A DNA stretch of 64,000 nt from Thermoplasmata archaeon. Its GTDB lineage: Archaea; Thermoplasmatota; Thermoplasmata; Thermoplasmatales; Thermoplasmataceae. Made by a program: the position numbers and the translations under genes. The notes beneath the pieces are model-generated. The model was not told the origin of the DNA. It saw only the letters and a list, made by a program, of their open reading frames with translations, and did not search any database. Location of the stretch: contig JAKAAY010000007.1 of NCBI GenBank assembly GCA_021802055.1, positions 1-64,000 of the forward strand. The letters run 5' to 3'. Below are positions 1-8,379 of this stretch, piece by piece. Position 1 is the first letter of the stretch. Every line of letters begins with the position of its first letter.

Positions 1-1
1 G

Positions 2-403
2 GGCACAGTTTACGATCATCTAAAGGAGAGGATGTGGAGGGAACTTGACAGTGTAGGATATCTTACTTTTATTCATTGCAGCCCTCCGCGGATTCTCTGC
101 ATTAAACACGGAGTTAAGCAGGCACTGCTTCCTTGGGGTGACAGGTACATGCGTTATACGCGAAATTTCATAGGGAACTTCAAGAAGATAACAAAATCCT
201 CCAATATAAGAGCCGCGTCAATTCTCCTTGGAATTTCGTGGGACGAAGCTTCAATGATCCTGGACAAAATTATTGTCGCTGCAAGTTCTGGCGCGAGTAA
301 AGATGGCCGAAACCTTAAGAATGGGGATTCTGCAGAAGCAAAGTTAATCCGCCTAATCGTGTCTGAACTTCAGAATAATCTCTCCGGTACAATGAGTGCA
401 TAA
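2..403 (+). pseudogene. ISL3-family transposase, N-terminal relic (cut by window edge)
   Basis: The frame is open from the first bases of the window (reading GTVYDHLKERMWRELD), so the upstream zinc-finger part lies outside. What is visible resembles the N-terminal zinc-binding and helix-turn-helix region of ISL3 (IS204/IS1001/IS1165) transposases: a Cys followed by PPRILCIKHGVKQ, then a helical segment ending at LLGISWDEA. The frame stops at about 130 visible codons, whereas ISL3 transposases run to roughly 400 residues with a DDE domain. No DDE continuation is recognisable in the next 380 bases, so this is a truncated, probably inactive copy. Family call is from remembered motif similarity; pseudogene status is inferred from the premature end. 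Confidence 0.7.
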
Positions 404-788
404 ATTGGGTATTCCGCCTTCTCACGGGCTTGAACCCATATGCTCCCTGGAACTTTCTTTCCATTTGCGCAATGAAATGATTTCATGCCCAGCTTGACCC
501 CTTAACAAGATGGGTTTCACATATCACCTCGGAATATTGCTTAAAGCGTGCTCTCGGTGATTCGCTGGGAACCATTCCTGAGGGGGTATTACATTGGGAA
601 CAGATATCGGAATGTTGGCTTCACGAGCATTGGTGGAATGATGACACATTCATTCACGAACACTTGCAGATGCCGCGGGATCTCCCGAACCTGCTTTTTC
701 CTGCCCAAACCCCCTGGTTGTAACATGGGTTGCTCCTGAGTCGACCGGAATGTCCAATCAATAAATAGCCCCAGTTCATTTCACCGCA
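404..788. other. Non-coding gap after ISL3 relic
   Basis: No convincing gene, RNA or repeat is visible. The one short plus-strand frame (548-739) has low-complexity Cys/Pro-rich content and no promoter. The last 30 bases hold a TATA-like element (AATAAATAG near 760-768), about 25 bases upstream of the next start codon at 789. Confidence 0.5.
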
Positions 789-1541
789 ATGGATGCCATC
801 ATCACCGCCGCAGGACTTGGAACCCGCTCAGGTCTTAACGGAAGATTCAGGAAAGAAATGCTGCCGGTATACATGATAGAACGAGGAAAACTGGTTCTGA
901 GGCCCATGGTTGAATCCATTTATTCTTCGCTCCGCGCCGGTGGGGTCGAAAAGCTGACAGTTGTGGTAGACCCGGCAGATTCCGGCACCATCGGCTATAT
1001 TGGGAAATACATGCCGGATACGAGAATTGTTTTTCAGCGGACAAGAAATGGATATGGGGGGGCGGTTCTTTCCGCAGCGTATTCAGTCAGGGAAAATTTC
1101 TTCATTCTCAACGCAGGGGATGGGATAATGCTCAACCGCGGGATTATTGAGAGAATGATTTCTCTCCGCAGTTCCGGGAAGTACCGGAGCATTCTTACAC
1201 TCATGGAAGTGGATGAGCCGGAGAAATATGGAACTGCAGTAGTTGAAAGAGATACTGAATGCGTAAAGGTGAGGAAGGTGGTTGAGAAGGAGAAGTCCGG
1301 AAGCAACCTGGCACTGTGTGCGCTCTATCTCCTGGACAGGTCTGTGTTCGACTTTCTCTCCCAGGACCGGTCCGAGATTGTTGAACTCACACCCGCTATC
1401 GAGAAGTCTATTGAGAACGGAGTGGAAACCGGTGGAATAATTGTCAGGAGAAACGAGTGGGCCAGCCTTGGCAGAGTTGAGGACTACTCAAGCGTGGTAT
1501 CCAGGACCCTTGAGTTCTCATCGTCCGGAAGGCTTCTCTGA
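789..1541 (+). CDS. Nucleotidyltransferase, GalU/RmlA-like sugar-1-phosphate family
   Basis: 250 residues. The N-terminus reads MDAIITAAGLGTRSG followed by KEMLPV, the G-x-G-T-R...K-x-x-L-P signature of sugar-phosphate nucleotidyltransferases that bind NTP and activate sugar-1-phosphates; NAGDGIM in the middle fits the metal-binding Asp of the active site. The length matches the catalytic domain alone, without a left-handed beta-helix. The start is ATG about 25 bases after a TATA-like AATAAATAG, consistent with a leaderless transcript. It converges with and overlaps by 24 bases a UDP-sulfoquinovose synthase-like gene, so a role in making a nucleotide-sugar for surface glycans is plausible. 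The exact sugar and nucleotide cannot be told from sequence. Confidence 0.85.
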   Translation: MDAIITAAGLGTRSGLNGRFRKEMLPVYMIERGKLVLRPMVESIYSSLRAGGVEKLTVVVDPADSGTIGYIGKYMPDTRIVFQRTRNGYGGAVLSAAYSVRENFFILNAGDGIMLNRGIIERMISLRSSGKYRSILTLMEVDEPEKYGTAVVERDTECVKVRKVVEKEKSGSNLALCALYLLDRSVFDFLSQDRSEIVELTPAIEKSIENGVETGGIIVRRNEWASLGRVEDYSSVVSRTLEFSSSGRLL

Positions 1542-2705
1542 GAGGCCGGAGCTGCTTTTCCAGAATGTCCTTGGTGTTATGACTTTTTTCAGTGAAAGTA
1601 TTTTTTCCCTGAATTTCTCCAGATCGTTCATTATACTTCTGAGATCGACCCTGAGATCACCGGAAGGGTGGTACCCGAGATGCCTCAGCTTTTCGCTCAC
1701 GGGTTGATAGAAATGCTCCTCTTTCTCCACCCGGGGGTTTTCCACATGCACTATTTCTGCCTTCCCTTCATGGGTTCTTTCATACTCCTCTTTCACGTAG
1801 GTGGCCAGCTGGTTGACTGAATAGTGCTGGTCGAACTGATTGAACACCCTGTACTCTCCCTCTTCGGGCGGGTTTTCGGCAGCAAGCGTGAGGCAGGTGA
1901 TGCTGTCTTCCAGAGACAGGAACCCCCTGGTCTGTCCCCCCTTTCCATAGGGCGTTATGGGAAGACCTGCCACCGCCTGCGCACAGAACCTGTTAAGAGC
2001 CGTGCCCCATACCTCGTCTATGTCAAATCTTGTGAACAGTGAGGTGTCCGTGATATCCCTGGTTCTGGTTCCGTAAACCACTCCCTGCATAACGTCCGTT
2101 ACGGGCAGCTTCCAGAGCCTGTTTGCAAACATGAGGTTGTTGGAGTCATGCACCTTGGTCCAGTGGTACCACGAACCTGCGAATTTCGGAAAAGGGAGAG
2201 AGTCTTTCCTGCCCTTGTACTCGATGTCGAAGAAACCCTCCGGGATCTCAATGTTTGGTGTTCCATATTCACCCATCGTTCCAAGCTTGAGTATGTGTGT
2301 ACCGGGAGAGAGGTCCTTGAGCGCATAGCTCAGGTTGAGGGTACTTATCACATTCCTGTACATTGTGTCCGAGGCCTGCTTAAGGCCCAGCATGGAGTAT
2401 GGCGCGGATCTCTGCTCTGCCAGGTGAACAACCACGTCAGGCTTTGTCTCCTCAATCAACCGGTAGACGAATGCGGCGTTGCTCACGTCCCCCCGCAGGA
2501 ATTCCATATGCAGCCCATTTTCCTTCAGGGCAGCAAGCCTCCTGCCCATTGTGCCAATGGGTATTGCTGAGTCTGATTCCACCTCCCTGACCCTTCGCCT
2601 GGTGAAAAAACTGTCAGCGCCGGCTACCTCGTGCCCCCTGTTCAGAAGCCTCAGGGCGAGGGGCCAGCCTATGTAGCCGTCCACACCAAGGATCAGAGCC
2701 TTCAT
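1518..2705 (-). CDS. agl3: UDP-sulfoquinovose synthase-like epimerase (Agl3/SqdB)
   Basis: 395 residues, NAD-dependent extended SDR enzyme. MKALILGVDGYIGWPLA is the Rossmann GxxGxxG; YHWTKVHDSNN gives the catalytic Y-x-x-x-K, and TMGEYGTPN, QGVVYGTRT and the FLSLEDSI region resemble SQD1/SqdB and Sulfolobus Agl3, which convert UDP-glucose plus sulfite to UDP-sulfoquinovose. Sulfoquinovose occurs in the N-glycan of some thermoacidophilic archaea, which fits the sequon-rich surface proteins elsewhere in this window. The ATG start lies about 27 bases after the TATA-like element at 2729-2735, shared with the divergent gene. Family assignment is strong; the product being sulfoquinovose in this organism is inference. 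Confidence 0.88.
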   Translation of the reverse strand: MKALILGVDGYIGWPLALRLLNRGHEVAGADSFFTRRRVREVESDSAIPIGTMGRRLAALKENGLHMEFLRGDVSNAAFVYRLIEETKPDVVVHLAEQRSAPYSMLGLKQASDTMYRNVISTLNLSYALKDLSPGTHILKLGTMGEYGTPNIEIPEGFFDIEYKGRKDSLPFPKFAGSWYHWTKVHDSNNLMFANRLWKLPVTDVMQGVVYGTRTRDITDTSLFTRFDIDEVWGTALNRFCAQAVAGLPITPYGKGGQTRGFLSLEDSITCLTLAAENPPEEGEYRVFNQFDQHYSVNQLATYVKEEYERTHEGKAEIVHVENPRVEKEEHFYQPVSEKLRHLGYHPSGDLRVDLRSIMNDLEKFREKILSLKKVITPRTFWKSSSGLSEKPSGR

Positions 2706-2728
2706 GTCCAGGGAATTTTCGAGTCAGG

Positions 2729-2735
2729 TTAAAAT
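2729..2735. promoter_or_regulatory. Shared divergent TATA element
   Basis: TTAAAAT reads ATTTTAA on the other strand. Its centre is 25 bases from the ATG at 2757 on the plus strand and 27 bases from the ATG at 2705 on the minus strand. In archaea TATA centres sit about 26 bases from the transcription start, so one AT-rich element could serve both leaderless genes. Inferred from spacing only. Confidence 0.4.
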
Positions 2736-2756
2736 GTATCGATCGGTTTGCATGCC

Positions 2757-3683
2757 ATGGAAAACCCTTCTCCTGAACTGCCCCCCTTCGTCAGGTTCCT
2801 GCCTGAAAGGCTTGAACCCACGGATCTTTCCATAAGAAACCGGGCAGGCGAAAGACCTACACTGCGGTTCTTCGTTTCCATGCATGGGAGAATGTTCAGG
2901 GTAAAGGAATTCTTCATGGACTGGTTTTATCCAGGTTTTCCCAAGAACCTCATGGCCAGCTTCCAGAAGACTTATTCGGATGTGGTCAGTGAGCCGTCAA
3001 GGGGCGGGATTCTCTTCATGGGAAATGATTACCGGGGGTTGAGTTCCTGCTCGATTAACCTTATGGGAACCAGCATTGAGGTTGAATCATCCTCCCCGGC
3101 GCATGCACTGCACTTCCGGAAGCTCATGGATGATCTGGTTCCCGTGGATGACGATGTTGCGCGCATCAGGCAGCTTGGATACAGCAGGCGTTCTTATCTT
3201 GCCGGCGGAGGCGCCGGAAACTGGTTCGAGGACAGGAGAGTGTCAAGCCTCAAGTGGATGGATCTGGACCATAATGCTCTGAAACCTCTTCAGGAGAATC
3301 TTCATGCTGCAGCGGCAGGCATAGGCCTGGCGGGTGACCGAATAGAGCAGGCGATCATTGTGCTCGAGTCGCCCGATCTGAGAAAATCGGCATGGATTGA
3401 TATCGTAATGGAAGGGGCAGAAATCGCTCATGGGCTGTACAGGTTTCGCAAGGAACCGGGAATATTTGATCACTTTGAATTCTCTCAGGAGCAGCTAATG
3501 ATGAGAAAAGGTACGGGACCTGCGCTCGCAAGGGTCAGGGCCGGAGACTTCATTGCAACCATGTCATTCTTCCCCGGGGAAAATTTTCCTGACTCTTCAA
3601 AAATAAGGGAAAGCGCAATCCATCTGCAGTCAGAAATGGATCACCTGATGAGGGTGCTCACGGAGATTGAATATCCTCCCTGA
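2757..3683 (+). CDS. Conserved-looking hypothetical protein
   Basis: About 308 residues; no family recognised. The frame also contains a TTG at 2748, but the ATG at 2757 is 25 bases from a TATA-like element, so that start is preferred. The protein is soluble, mixed alpha/beta, without signal peptide or membrane segment. It contains a glycine-rich stretch (YLAGGGAGNWFEDRR) and many scattered Met and Phe residues; SLKWMDLDHNALK could be a metal-binding or loop motif, but this is not demonstrable. Its 3' end overlaps the convergent UDG gene by 26 bases. It may belong to a Thermoplasmata-specific family. Confidence 0.7.
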   Translation: MENPSPELPPFVRFLPERLEPTDLSIRNRAGERPTLRFFVSMHGRMFRVKEFFMDWFYPGFPKNLMASFQKTYSDVVSEPSRGGILFMGNDYRGLSSCSINLMGTSIEVESSSPAHALHFRKLMDDLVPVDDDVARIRQLGYSRRSYLAGGGAGNWFEDRRVSSLKWMDLDHNALKPLQENLHAAAAGIGLAGDRIEQAIIVLESPDLRKSAWIDIVMEGAEIAHGLYRFRKEPGIFDHFEFSQEQLMMRKGTGPALARVRAGDFIATMSFFPGENFPDSSKIRESAIHLQSEMDHLMRVLTEIEYPP

Positions 3684-4323
3684 TCCTGTCAAGCAGCTCC
3701 AGCAACATCTCCCTGTTCAGCGTGCCCGTATTGACATTCCGCGGGCTGGGATGGTAGGAGCAGTACAGCTTCAGGTTTCCTATTCCATAGCTATTTCCAT
3801 GGTAAAATGGGAACTCAGACTTTCTCTTTCCTGCAGGGAGGATGGCGCGGAGGACGCTTTCATGTGCCAAACGGCCCAGCACCAGGATTACCCTGAGGCC
3901 AGGGAGGGCCACTATCTCACGCTTCAGGAAGGGCAGGCAGTTGTCTATCTCTTGCCTCTGTGGCTTGTTTTCCGGCGGGACGCATTTTACTGCAGCGGTA
4001 AGGAAGATGTCAAAGTACATGAGGCCATCGTCCCGTGATCTTGAGTACGGCAGGTTTGAGAATCCTTTCTCGTACAGGCATGAGAAAAGGAAATCCGATG
4101 TCTTATCGCCTGTGAGGATCCTGCCGGTCCGGTTGGCCCCGCTTATGGCCGGTGCCAGACCTACAACAAGGAGGCGCCCCCGGGTGGTTCCGCTGCCTGG
4201 CACTGGCTTGCACCAGCCATCCCCGTTTCCGTATCTGGAGGCAAGGCTCTCCCGGAATTCCACCAGCCTGGGGCACTTTCTGCACAAAATCACGTCCTCT
4301 GCTATACTTGCCATGGATTCCAT
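3658..4323 (-). CDS. Uracil-DNA glycosylase, family 5 (UDGb), Fe-S type
   Basis: Removes uracil (and often hypoxanthine) from DNA, starting base excision repair. The N-terminal CRKC pair plus later cysteines in AAVKCVPP and DNCLPFL match the four ligands of the [4Fe-4S] cluster of family 4/5 UDGs. Motif A reads GLAPAISGANRTGR and motif B SYHPSPRNVNTG; motif A without the acidic residue found in family 4 points to family 5. The open frame extends to 4473, but that part overlaps the divergent MarC gene. The ATG at 4323 is chosen because ATATTTAC lies about 30 bases upstream and the protein then begins just before the first cysteine pair; ATG 4314 or 4362 are alternatives. Confidence 0.88.
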   Translation of the reverse strand: MESMASIAEDVILCRKCPRLVEFRESLASRYGNGDGWCKPVPGSGTTRGRLLVVGLAPAISGANRTGRILTGDKTSDFLFSCLYEKGFSNLPYSRSRDDGLMYFDIFLTAAVKCVPPENKPQRQEIDNCLPFLKREIVALPGLRVILVLGRLAHESVLRAILPAGKRKSEFPFYHGNSYGIGNLKLYCSYHPSPRNVNTGTLNREMLLELLDRIREDIQSP

Positions 4324-4369
4324 CCATGTGAGAAAAGGAACCTGTGTAAAGTAAATATCCATAGCGCCC

Positions 4370-4993
4370 ATGATCGTGCCATTGAGTTTCGCAATTACCG
4401 AATTCCTGAAGGTATTCATCCCGCTTTTCGTGGTCATAGATCCGTTCGGAGCAATGCTTGTATTCATGACCATGGCCGGTAGTCTGGAAACTCACGAGAG
4501 AAGAGTCATCACGGCTGATGCAGTCATATACGGATTCATTATTCTGGTCTTCTTTGCATTGTTCGGAAATGAGCTGCTGTACTTCTTTGGCATATCTATT
4601 GCCGCGATTGAGATCGCTGGCGGGATCATACTGCTGATTATGTCCGTGCAGATGGTCCGGGAAGGCGACAGACCCAAATCAGCGGGAGGCAATGTGGAGA
4701 GAGATGTGGGTATAGTTCCCCTTGCGACTCCTCTCCTTGCTGGGCCGGGGGCCATTTCTCTTGTCATAATACTTATGAATGGGGGGCTCTCTCATTTCGT
4801 GTTCACAATCGTTTCGCTCATAGTGGTCTTCGGCATCATATTCCTGTTCTTCACCTTCTCCGACAGAATACTGAGGCTGGTGGGAGAGAAGGCCCTTAAG
4901 GTGGTGACAAGAGTCCTGGGCATACTGGTCGCGGGTTTTGCAATACAGTATTTCCTTGATGCCATAACGCTGATTTACACAGGCCTGGCATAG
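4370..4993 (+). CDS. MarC-family integral membrane protein
   Basis: 207 residues with about six hydrophobic segments. FIPLFVVIDPFGAMLVF near the N-terminus and PLATPLLAGPGAISLV in the middle are the two pseudo-repeat signatures (IDP.G and P.AGPG) of the MarC/UPF0056 family. Transport substrate and role are not established for the family, and the old link to multiple antibiotic resistance is not supported. The start lies 46 bases from that of the divergent UDG gene, so their promoters must overlap. The ATG at 4370 is only about 16 bases from the nearest TATA-like element; an in-frame TTG at 4382 is an alternative. Confidence 0.88.
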   Translation: MIVPLSFAITEFLKVFIPLFVVIDPFGAMLVFMTMAGSLETHERRVITADAVIYGFIILVFFALFGNELLYFFGISIAAIEIAGGIILLIMSVQMVREGDRPKSAGGNVERDVGIVPLATPLLAGPGAISLVIILMNGGLSHFVFTIVSLIVVFGIIFLFFTFSDRILRLVGEKALKVVTRVLGILVAGFAIQYFLDAITLIYTGLA

Positions 4994-4997
4994 GGCA

Positions 4998-5756
4998 CTA
5001 CCTGGACATGGCAGTGATTACGCTGTCCACGGATTGATAGAATTCGTCACTCCTGATGTTCCTCGGGCGCCTGAGCGTGATTGGCATCTCCTCAAGCACC
5101 CGGCTGGGCCTTCTGCCGAGGATGATGATCTTGTCGCTCATCTGTACCGCCTCGTCGACATTGTGCGTTACCATTATCACCGTACGCGGCGGTAGGTCAG
5201 GGTTTTCCCACAGGTCGAGAAGCTCCTCCCTGAGCGCCTCCGCAGAGAAGACGTCGAGGTTGACGAATGGTTCGTCCATGATGAGCAGATCAGGACCGGT
5301 GGCCAACGCCCTCGCGAAGGATACTCTCTGCCTCATCCCGCCAGAAAGTTCCTTTGGATACGCTTCCTCAAAGCCGTCGAGTCCAACCATCTTCAGGTAT
5401 CTCAAAGCACGCTCCACTCTCTTGCCTTCGTCCGTTTCAAGCTTCTCGAGTACGATCTCCACATTCTTCTGTACGGTCAGCCAGGGAAGCAGTGCAGAAG
5501 TCTGGAAAACTGCAGCCATCTTCAGTCCGACACGGTTAATCGGTCTTCCATCCACGGTTATCGAGCCACCCGTTGGCTTGGTGATGCCCATTATCATTTT
5601 GAGTATGGTTGACTTCCCGCAGCCGGATGGTCCGGTGATGGTGGTGATTTTGTTCCTCTCGATGGTAAAGCTCACGTCCTCAAGTGCGACCACTTCGGTT
5701 TTTCCGTACTGGTATGTCATCCGCAGATGATCGGCCACAAGAAAAGACGCCTCCAT
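4998..5756 (-). CDS. ABC transporter ATP-binding protein, nitrate/sulfonate/taurine (SsuB/TauB) type
   Basis: 252 residues. Walker A GPSGCGKST, Q-loop AAVFQTSALLPW, signature LSGGMRQR, Walker B LLIMDEPF and H-loop VMVTHNVDEA are all intact. ALLPWLTVQKNV after the Q-loop and the D-loop FVNLD are typical of ATPases serving anion importers for nitrate, sulfonate, taurine or related substrates. No permease or solute-binding protein gene is adjacent, so partners must be encoded elsewhere. A GGAG lies just upstream of the ATG. The substrate cannot be deduced. Confidence 0.9.
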   Translation of the reverse strand: MEASFLVADHLRMTYQYGKTEVVALEDVSFTIERNKITTITGPSGCGKSTILKMIMGITKPTGGSITVDGRPINRVGLKMAAVFQTSALLPWLTVQKNVEIVLEKLETDEGKRVERALRYLKMVGLDGFEEAYPKELSGGMRQRVSFARALATGPDLLIMDEPFVNLDVFSAEALREELLDLWENPDLPPRTVIMVTHNVDEAVQMSDKIIILGRRPSRVLEEMPITLRRPRNIRSDEFYQSVDSVITAMSR

Positions 5757-5934
5757 CTCCTATGGAAAGCCAACACTCTATAAAATTGTGTTTCGTAACT
5801 TCGATGCCGTTTCCCATGCCACTTTTTCCCACTTGCCTTTTCCCTGGTCACGCAGGGTTCCACAGACCTGAATTATACCTGCTCGAATCGATTGGTAATA
5901 TTTTGGGTTTATTGTTTATTTGAGGGAGCGGAAT

Positions 5935-6450
5935 ATGTACATTGGAAGGTGGCGGATCTTCATGATCCTGGATCAGTTTCCCAACTTTGAGCTCTCGGTA
6001 AGCTTGCCTCCTTTAATGTGCAGGACTATAACGTATCTAGCTACTGCTCTTGGTGCAGGCATAAGCTGGGCCATAGATGGCAGCTGTGCACTGGCCCTCC
6101 AGGGGGTGAATGTGCACCCACACGATATAGACATACTCACAGACAGGGCAGGGGCCTACAGCATTGAGACGGTTCTAGCCGCCTTTGCCAGAATGCCTGT
6201 TGAATACGGCGAGACTGAGAGATACAGGTCATATTTCGGAATTTTCATAATCAACGGGATAGAGGTGGAGGTCATGGGGGCCCTGCAGGTCTTCAGGTTT
6301 GGCCACTGGAGCGAGATCCAGGATCCGGGCTCCACGGGGGTGAGACATGTACTTCTTGAAGGTGTGGATGTTCCCGTGGTTCATCTCAATTACCTGGAGT
6401 CCTCAGGCTATTTGGATGAAAGGCTGAAATTGGAGGCTGATCAATCGTAG
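5935..6450 (+). CDS. Nucleotidyltransferase-fold protein (aminoglycoside nucleotidyltransferase-like)
   Basis: About 171 residues. WAIDGSCALALQG followed about ten residues later by HDIDILTD matches the G-S...D-x-D motif of the polymerase-beta-like minimal nucleotidyltransferase fold, arranged as in LinB/AadB-type and related predicted enzymes; GIEVEVMG supplies an acidic residue at about the third-carboxylate position. Three starts are possible: TTG 5920, ATG 5935 and ATG 5962. ATG 5935 has GAGGGAG about nine bases upstream and is preferred. Substrate unknown: it could be a small-molecule nucleotidyltransferase or the transferase half of a toxin-antitoxin type system, but no HEPN partner is adjacent. 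Confidence 0.7.
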   Translation: MYIGRWRIFMILDQFPNFELSVSLPPLMCRTITYLATALGAGISWAIDGSCALALQGVNVHPHDIDILTDRAGAYSIETVLAAFARMPVEYGETERYRSYFGIFIINGIEVEVMGALQVFRFGHWSEIQDPGSTGVRHVLLEGVDVPVVHLNYLESSGYLDERLKLEADQS

Positions 6451-6558
6451 ATCGCGCAACCTGTAGTTTCGTTGATTTTAGATTTCCGGTGGAGTGTGGA
6501 TATCCTCTGACTGGATGCATTCAAGACCGTTATTAAAGTCAGCGTTATTCAGGATCAT

Positions 6559-7131
6559 ATGGCTGAAAGGGACCTGGAAATAGACAGGAGCAGAACGGCA
6601 ATTGTTGTAATAGATCTACAGAAGGGGATAACGCGCAGGGAGGGGAAACCTTATCCGGTTCCCCTTGTGGTCTCCAATGCCTCCAGGCTGGTGAAAGCGT
6701 TCAGGTCCGGCGGCATGCCGGTATTCCTTGTACATGTGGAATTCAGTGGTGGAGTGCCTCTCAGGCCTATTGCAGACACCGTAATGTCAGGTACACAACC
6801 TGCTCCCGACTGGGCAGAATTCGTGCCTGATCTTGAGGTCTCCACCACCGACATACTGATCACTAAGAGGCAGTGGGGAGCATTCTACGGGACAGACCTG
6901 GAGCAGCAGCTTCGCAGGCGACATGTTGAAACCATTGTACTTTGCGGTATTGCCACGACATACGGCGTTGAAAGCACTGCAAGGTTCGCTTATGAGTTCG
7001 GTTTCAACCAGATCTTTCCTGAGGATGCCATGACAGATATGTCAGAAGAAGCCCACAGGGTCTCGGTGGAATACGTTTTGAAGAGGATAGGAAGGGTCAG
7101 GTCCACTGAAGAGATACTTAAGGTCCTCTGA
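6559..7131 (+). CDS. Isochorismatase-family cysteine hydrolase
   Basis: 190 residues. The catalytic triad of the family is visible: Asp in AIVVIDLQKG, Lys in LITKRQWGAF and Cys in VLCGIATTYGVESTAR, with the usual cis-peptide GIAT before the helix carrying the nucleophile. Members hydrolyse isochorismate, nicotinamide, N-carbamoyl amines and others; the substrate is not determinable here. The start ATG lies about 25 bases after TTATTAAAG, so it is probably leaderless. It is on the same strand as the neighbouring reductase but separated by 100 bases containing another TATA element, so it is probably its own unit. Confidence 0.88.
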   Translation: MAERDLEIDRSRTAIVVIDLQKGITRREGKPYPVPLVVSNASRLVKAFRSGGMPVFLVHVEFSGGVPLRPIADTVMSGTQPAPDWAEFVPDLEVSTTDILITKRQWGAFYGTDLEQQLRRRHVETIVLCGIATTYGVESTARFAYEFGFNQIFPEDAMTDMSEEAHRVSVEYVLKRIGRVRSTEEILKVL

Positions 7132-7233
7132 TGCGTTTTCCACGCTTTATCCCAAAAAGATTCCCGGCCATCTTATGTTTTTGGTTTGGGCTGTTTCATT
7201 TCTCAAACCATATTAACCTGTTCAATATTGTTT

Positions 7234-8379
7234 GTGCCGTTGAGAGACGTAATCGTTGTGGGCGCTGGCCCGTCCGGCTCATATTCGAGTTTCCTGCTGT
7301 CCAGAAGAGGCTTTGACGTAGCCAACCTGGAGGAGCACATGGAGGTGGGAAGGCCTGTCGAATGCACAGGGCTTGTCTCCAGGCGGGTCATGAATATGGC
7401 GAAGACTAAATCTGCCGTGAATACGGTTCATGGCGCGCAGGTATTCTTCCCGGACGGAGAATCTGTGCACGTTCGGAAAAACGAGGAAACCATAGTGATG
7501 GACCGCGACCAGTTCGACAAGGATGTCTCCGCAATGGCCATATCGGCTGGAACAGACCTGAGGATCAATTCAAGGGTAATCTCCGTGAAGATCCACCCTG
7601 ACCACGTCCAGGTTCGCTACAGGCAGGACGGCAACCTCAGGGAGGAGAAAGCCAGGGCAATAATCGGTGCAGACGGGATCAACAGCAGGGTCAGAAAGGA
7701 CGTATTCGGGTCTGTGCCCAGGAGAATCGTGTCCTGCTACCAGGTGGATTCTGCCGTAAGGCTGGAAGACCAGGACAGCGTGCAGGTGTTTGTTGGATCC
7801 AAGGTGTCAAGGGGTTTTTTCGCATGGGCCACACCGTCCGGGGACATGACCAAGATAGGACTGGGAAATGTGGGGGGAGGGGCCAAGAGCTATTTTGACG
7901 GTTTCAACAGGCGGTTCCCCGCAAACCGGATCCTGGGGATTAACGGAGGAGCCATACCCATTGCATACCTGAGGAAAACGTACTCGGACAGGACGCTGCT
8001 GGTGGGAGATGCGGCGGGTATCGTGAAGCCACTCAGCGGGGGAGGAATATATACGGGGATGGTGTCGGGATCCCATGCTGCAGCTACGCTTGAGCGTGCA
8101 CTGGAATCGGATGACCTTTCCTGGAAGAGCCTTTCGGCCTACCAGAAGGGCTGGAGGTCTGATCTAGGCAGGGAACTGTGGATTGATGGCCTTGTGCAGA
8201 GGTTCTTCGCAATGCTTGGAGACAGGTCATTCAACTCCATGTACCGGTTCATATCCCGCCCTGAGATCATCGGTTTGATCAACAGGACCGGGGACATCGA
8301 CTTCCCGTCCAGAGTCGTATTATCTCTGATGGCAAGAAACCCATGGATGTTCCTTTCCGCGTTCAGGCATGGCAGATGA
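7234..8379 (+). CDS. Geranylgeranyl reductase-family flavoprotein
   Basis: About 381 residues. DVIVVGAGPSGSYSS is the FAD-binding GxGxxG, RPVECTGLVS is the Cys-containing motif near the flavin, and LLVGDAAGIVKPLSGGGIYTG is the second FAD motif (GDAAG) characteristic of digeranylgeranylglycerophospholipid reductases. Such enzymes saturate the isoprenoid chains of archaeal membrane lipids. The open frame reaches TTG 7186, but GTG 7234 is preferred because TATTAA at 7211-7216 lies about 20 bases upstream, placing the transcript start at or near this codon. The stop overlaps the next gene as ATGA, indicating translational coupling. The precise substrate (lipid or quinone side chain) is not certain. 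Confidence 0.87.
   Translation: MPLRDVIVVGAGPSGSYSSFLLSRRGFDVANLEEHMEVGRPVECTGLVSRRVMNMAKTKSAVNTVHGAQVFFPDGESVHVRKNEETIVMDRDQFDKDVSAMAISAGTDLRINSRVISVKIHPDHVQVRYRQDGNLREEKARAIIGADGINSRVRKDVFGSVPRRIVSCYQVDSAVRLEDQDSVQVFVGSKVSRGFFAWATPSGDMTKIGLGNVGGGAKSYFDGFNRRFPANRILGINGGAIPIAYLRKTYSDRTLLVGDAAGIVKPLSGGGIYTGMVSGSHAAATLERALESDDLSWKSLSAYQKGWRSDLGRELWIDGLVQRFFAMLGDRSFNSMYRFISRPEIIGLINRTGDIDFPSRVVLSLMARNPWMFLSAFRHGR

Noticed and set aside
548-739. 63-codon frame after the ISL3 relic
   Set aside because: Cys/Arg-rich nonsense-like translation; no ISL3 DDE residues or ribosome-binding site.
5056-5730. 224-codon plus-strand frame across the ABC ATPase gene
   Set aside because: Antisense shadow of a gene with all ABC motifs intact.
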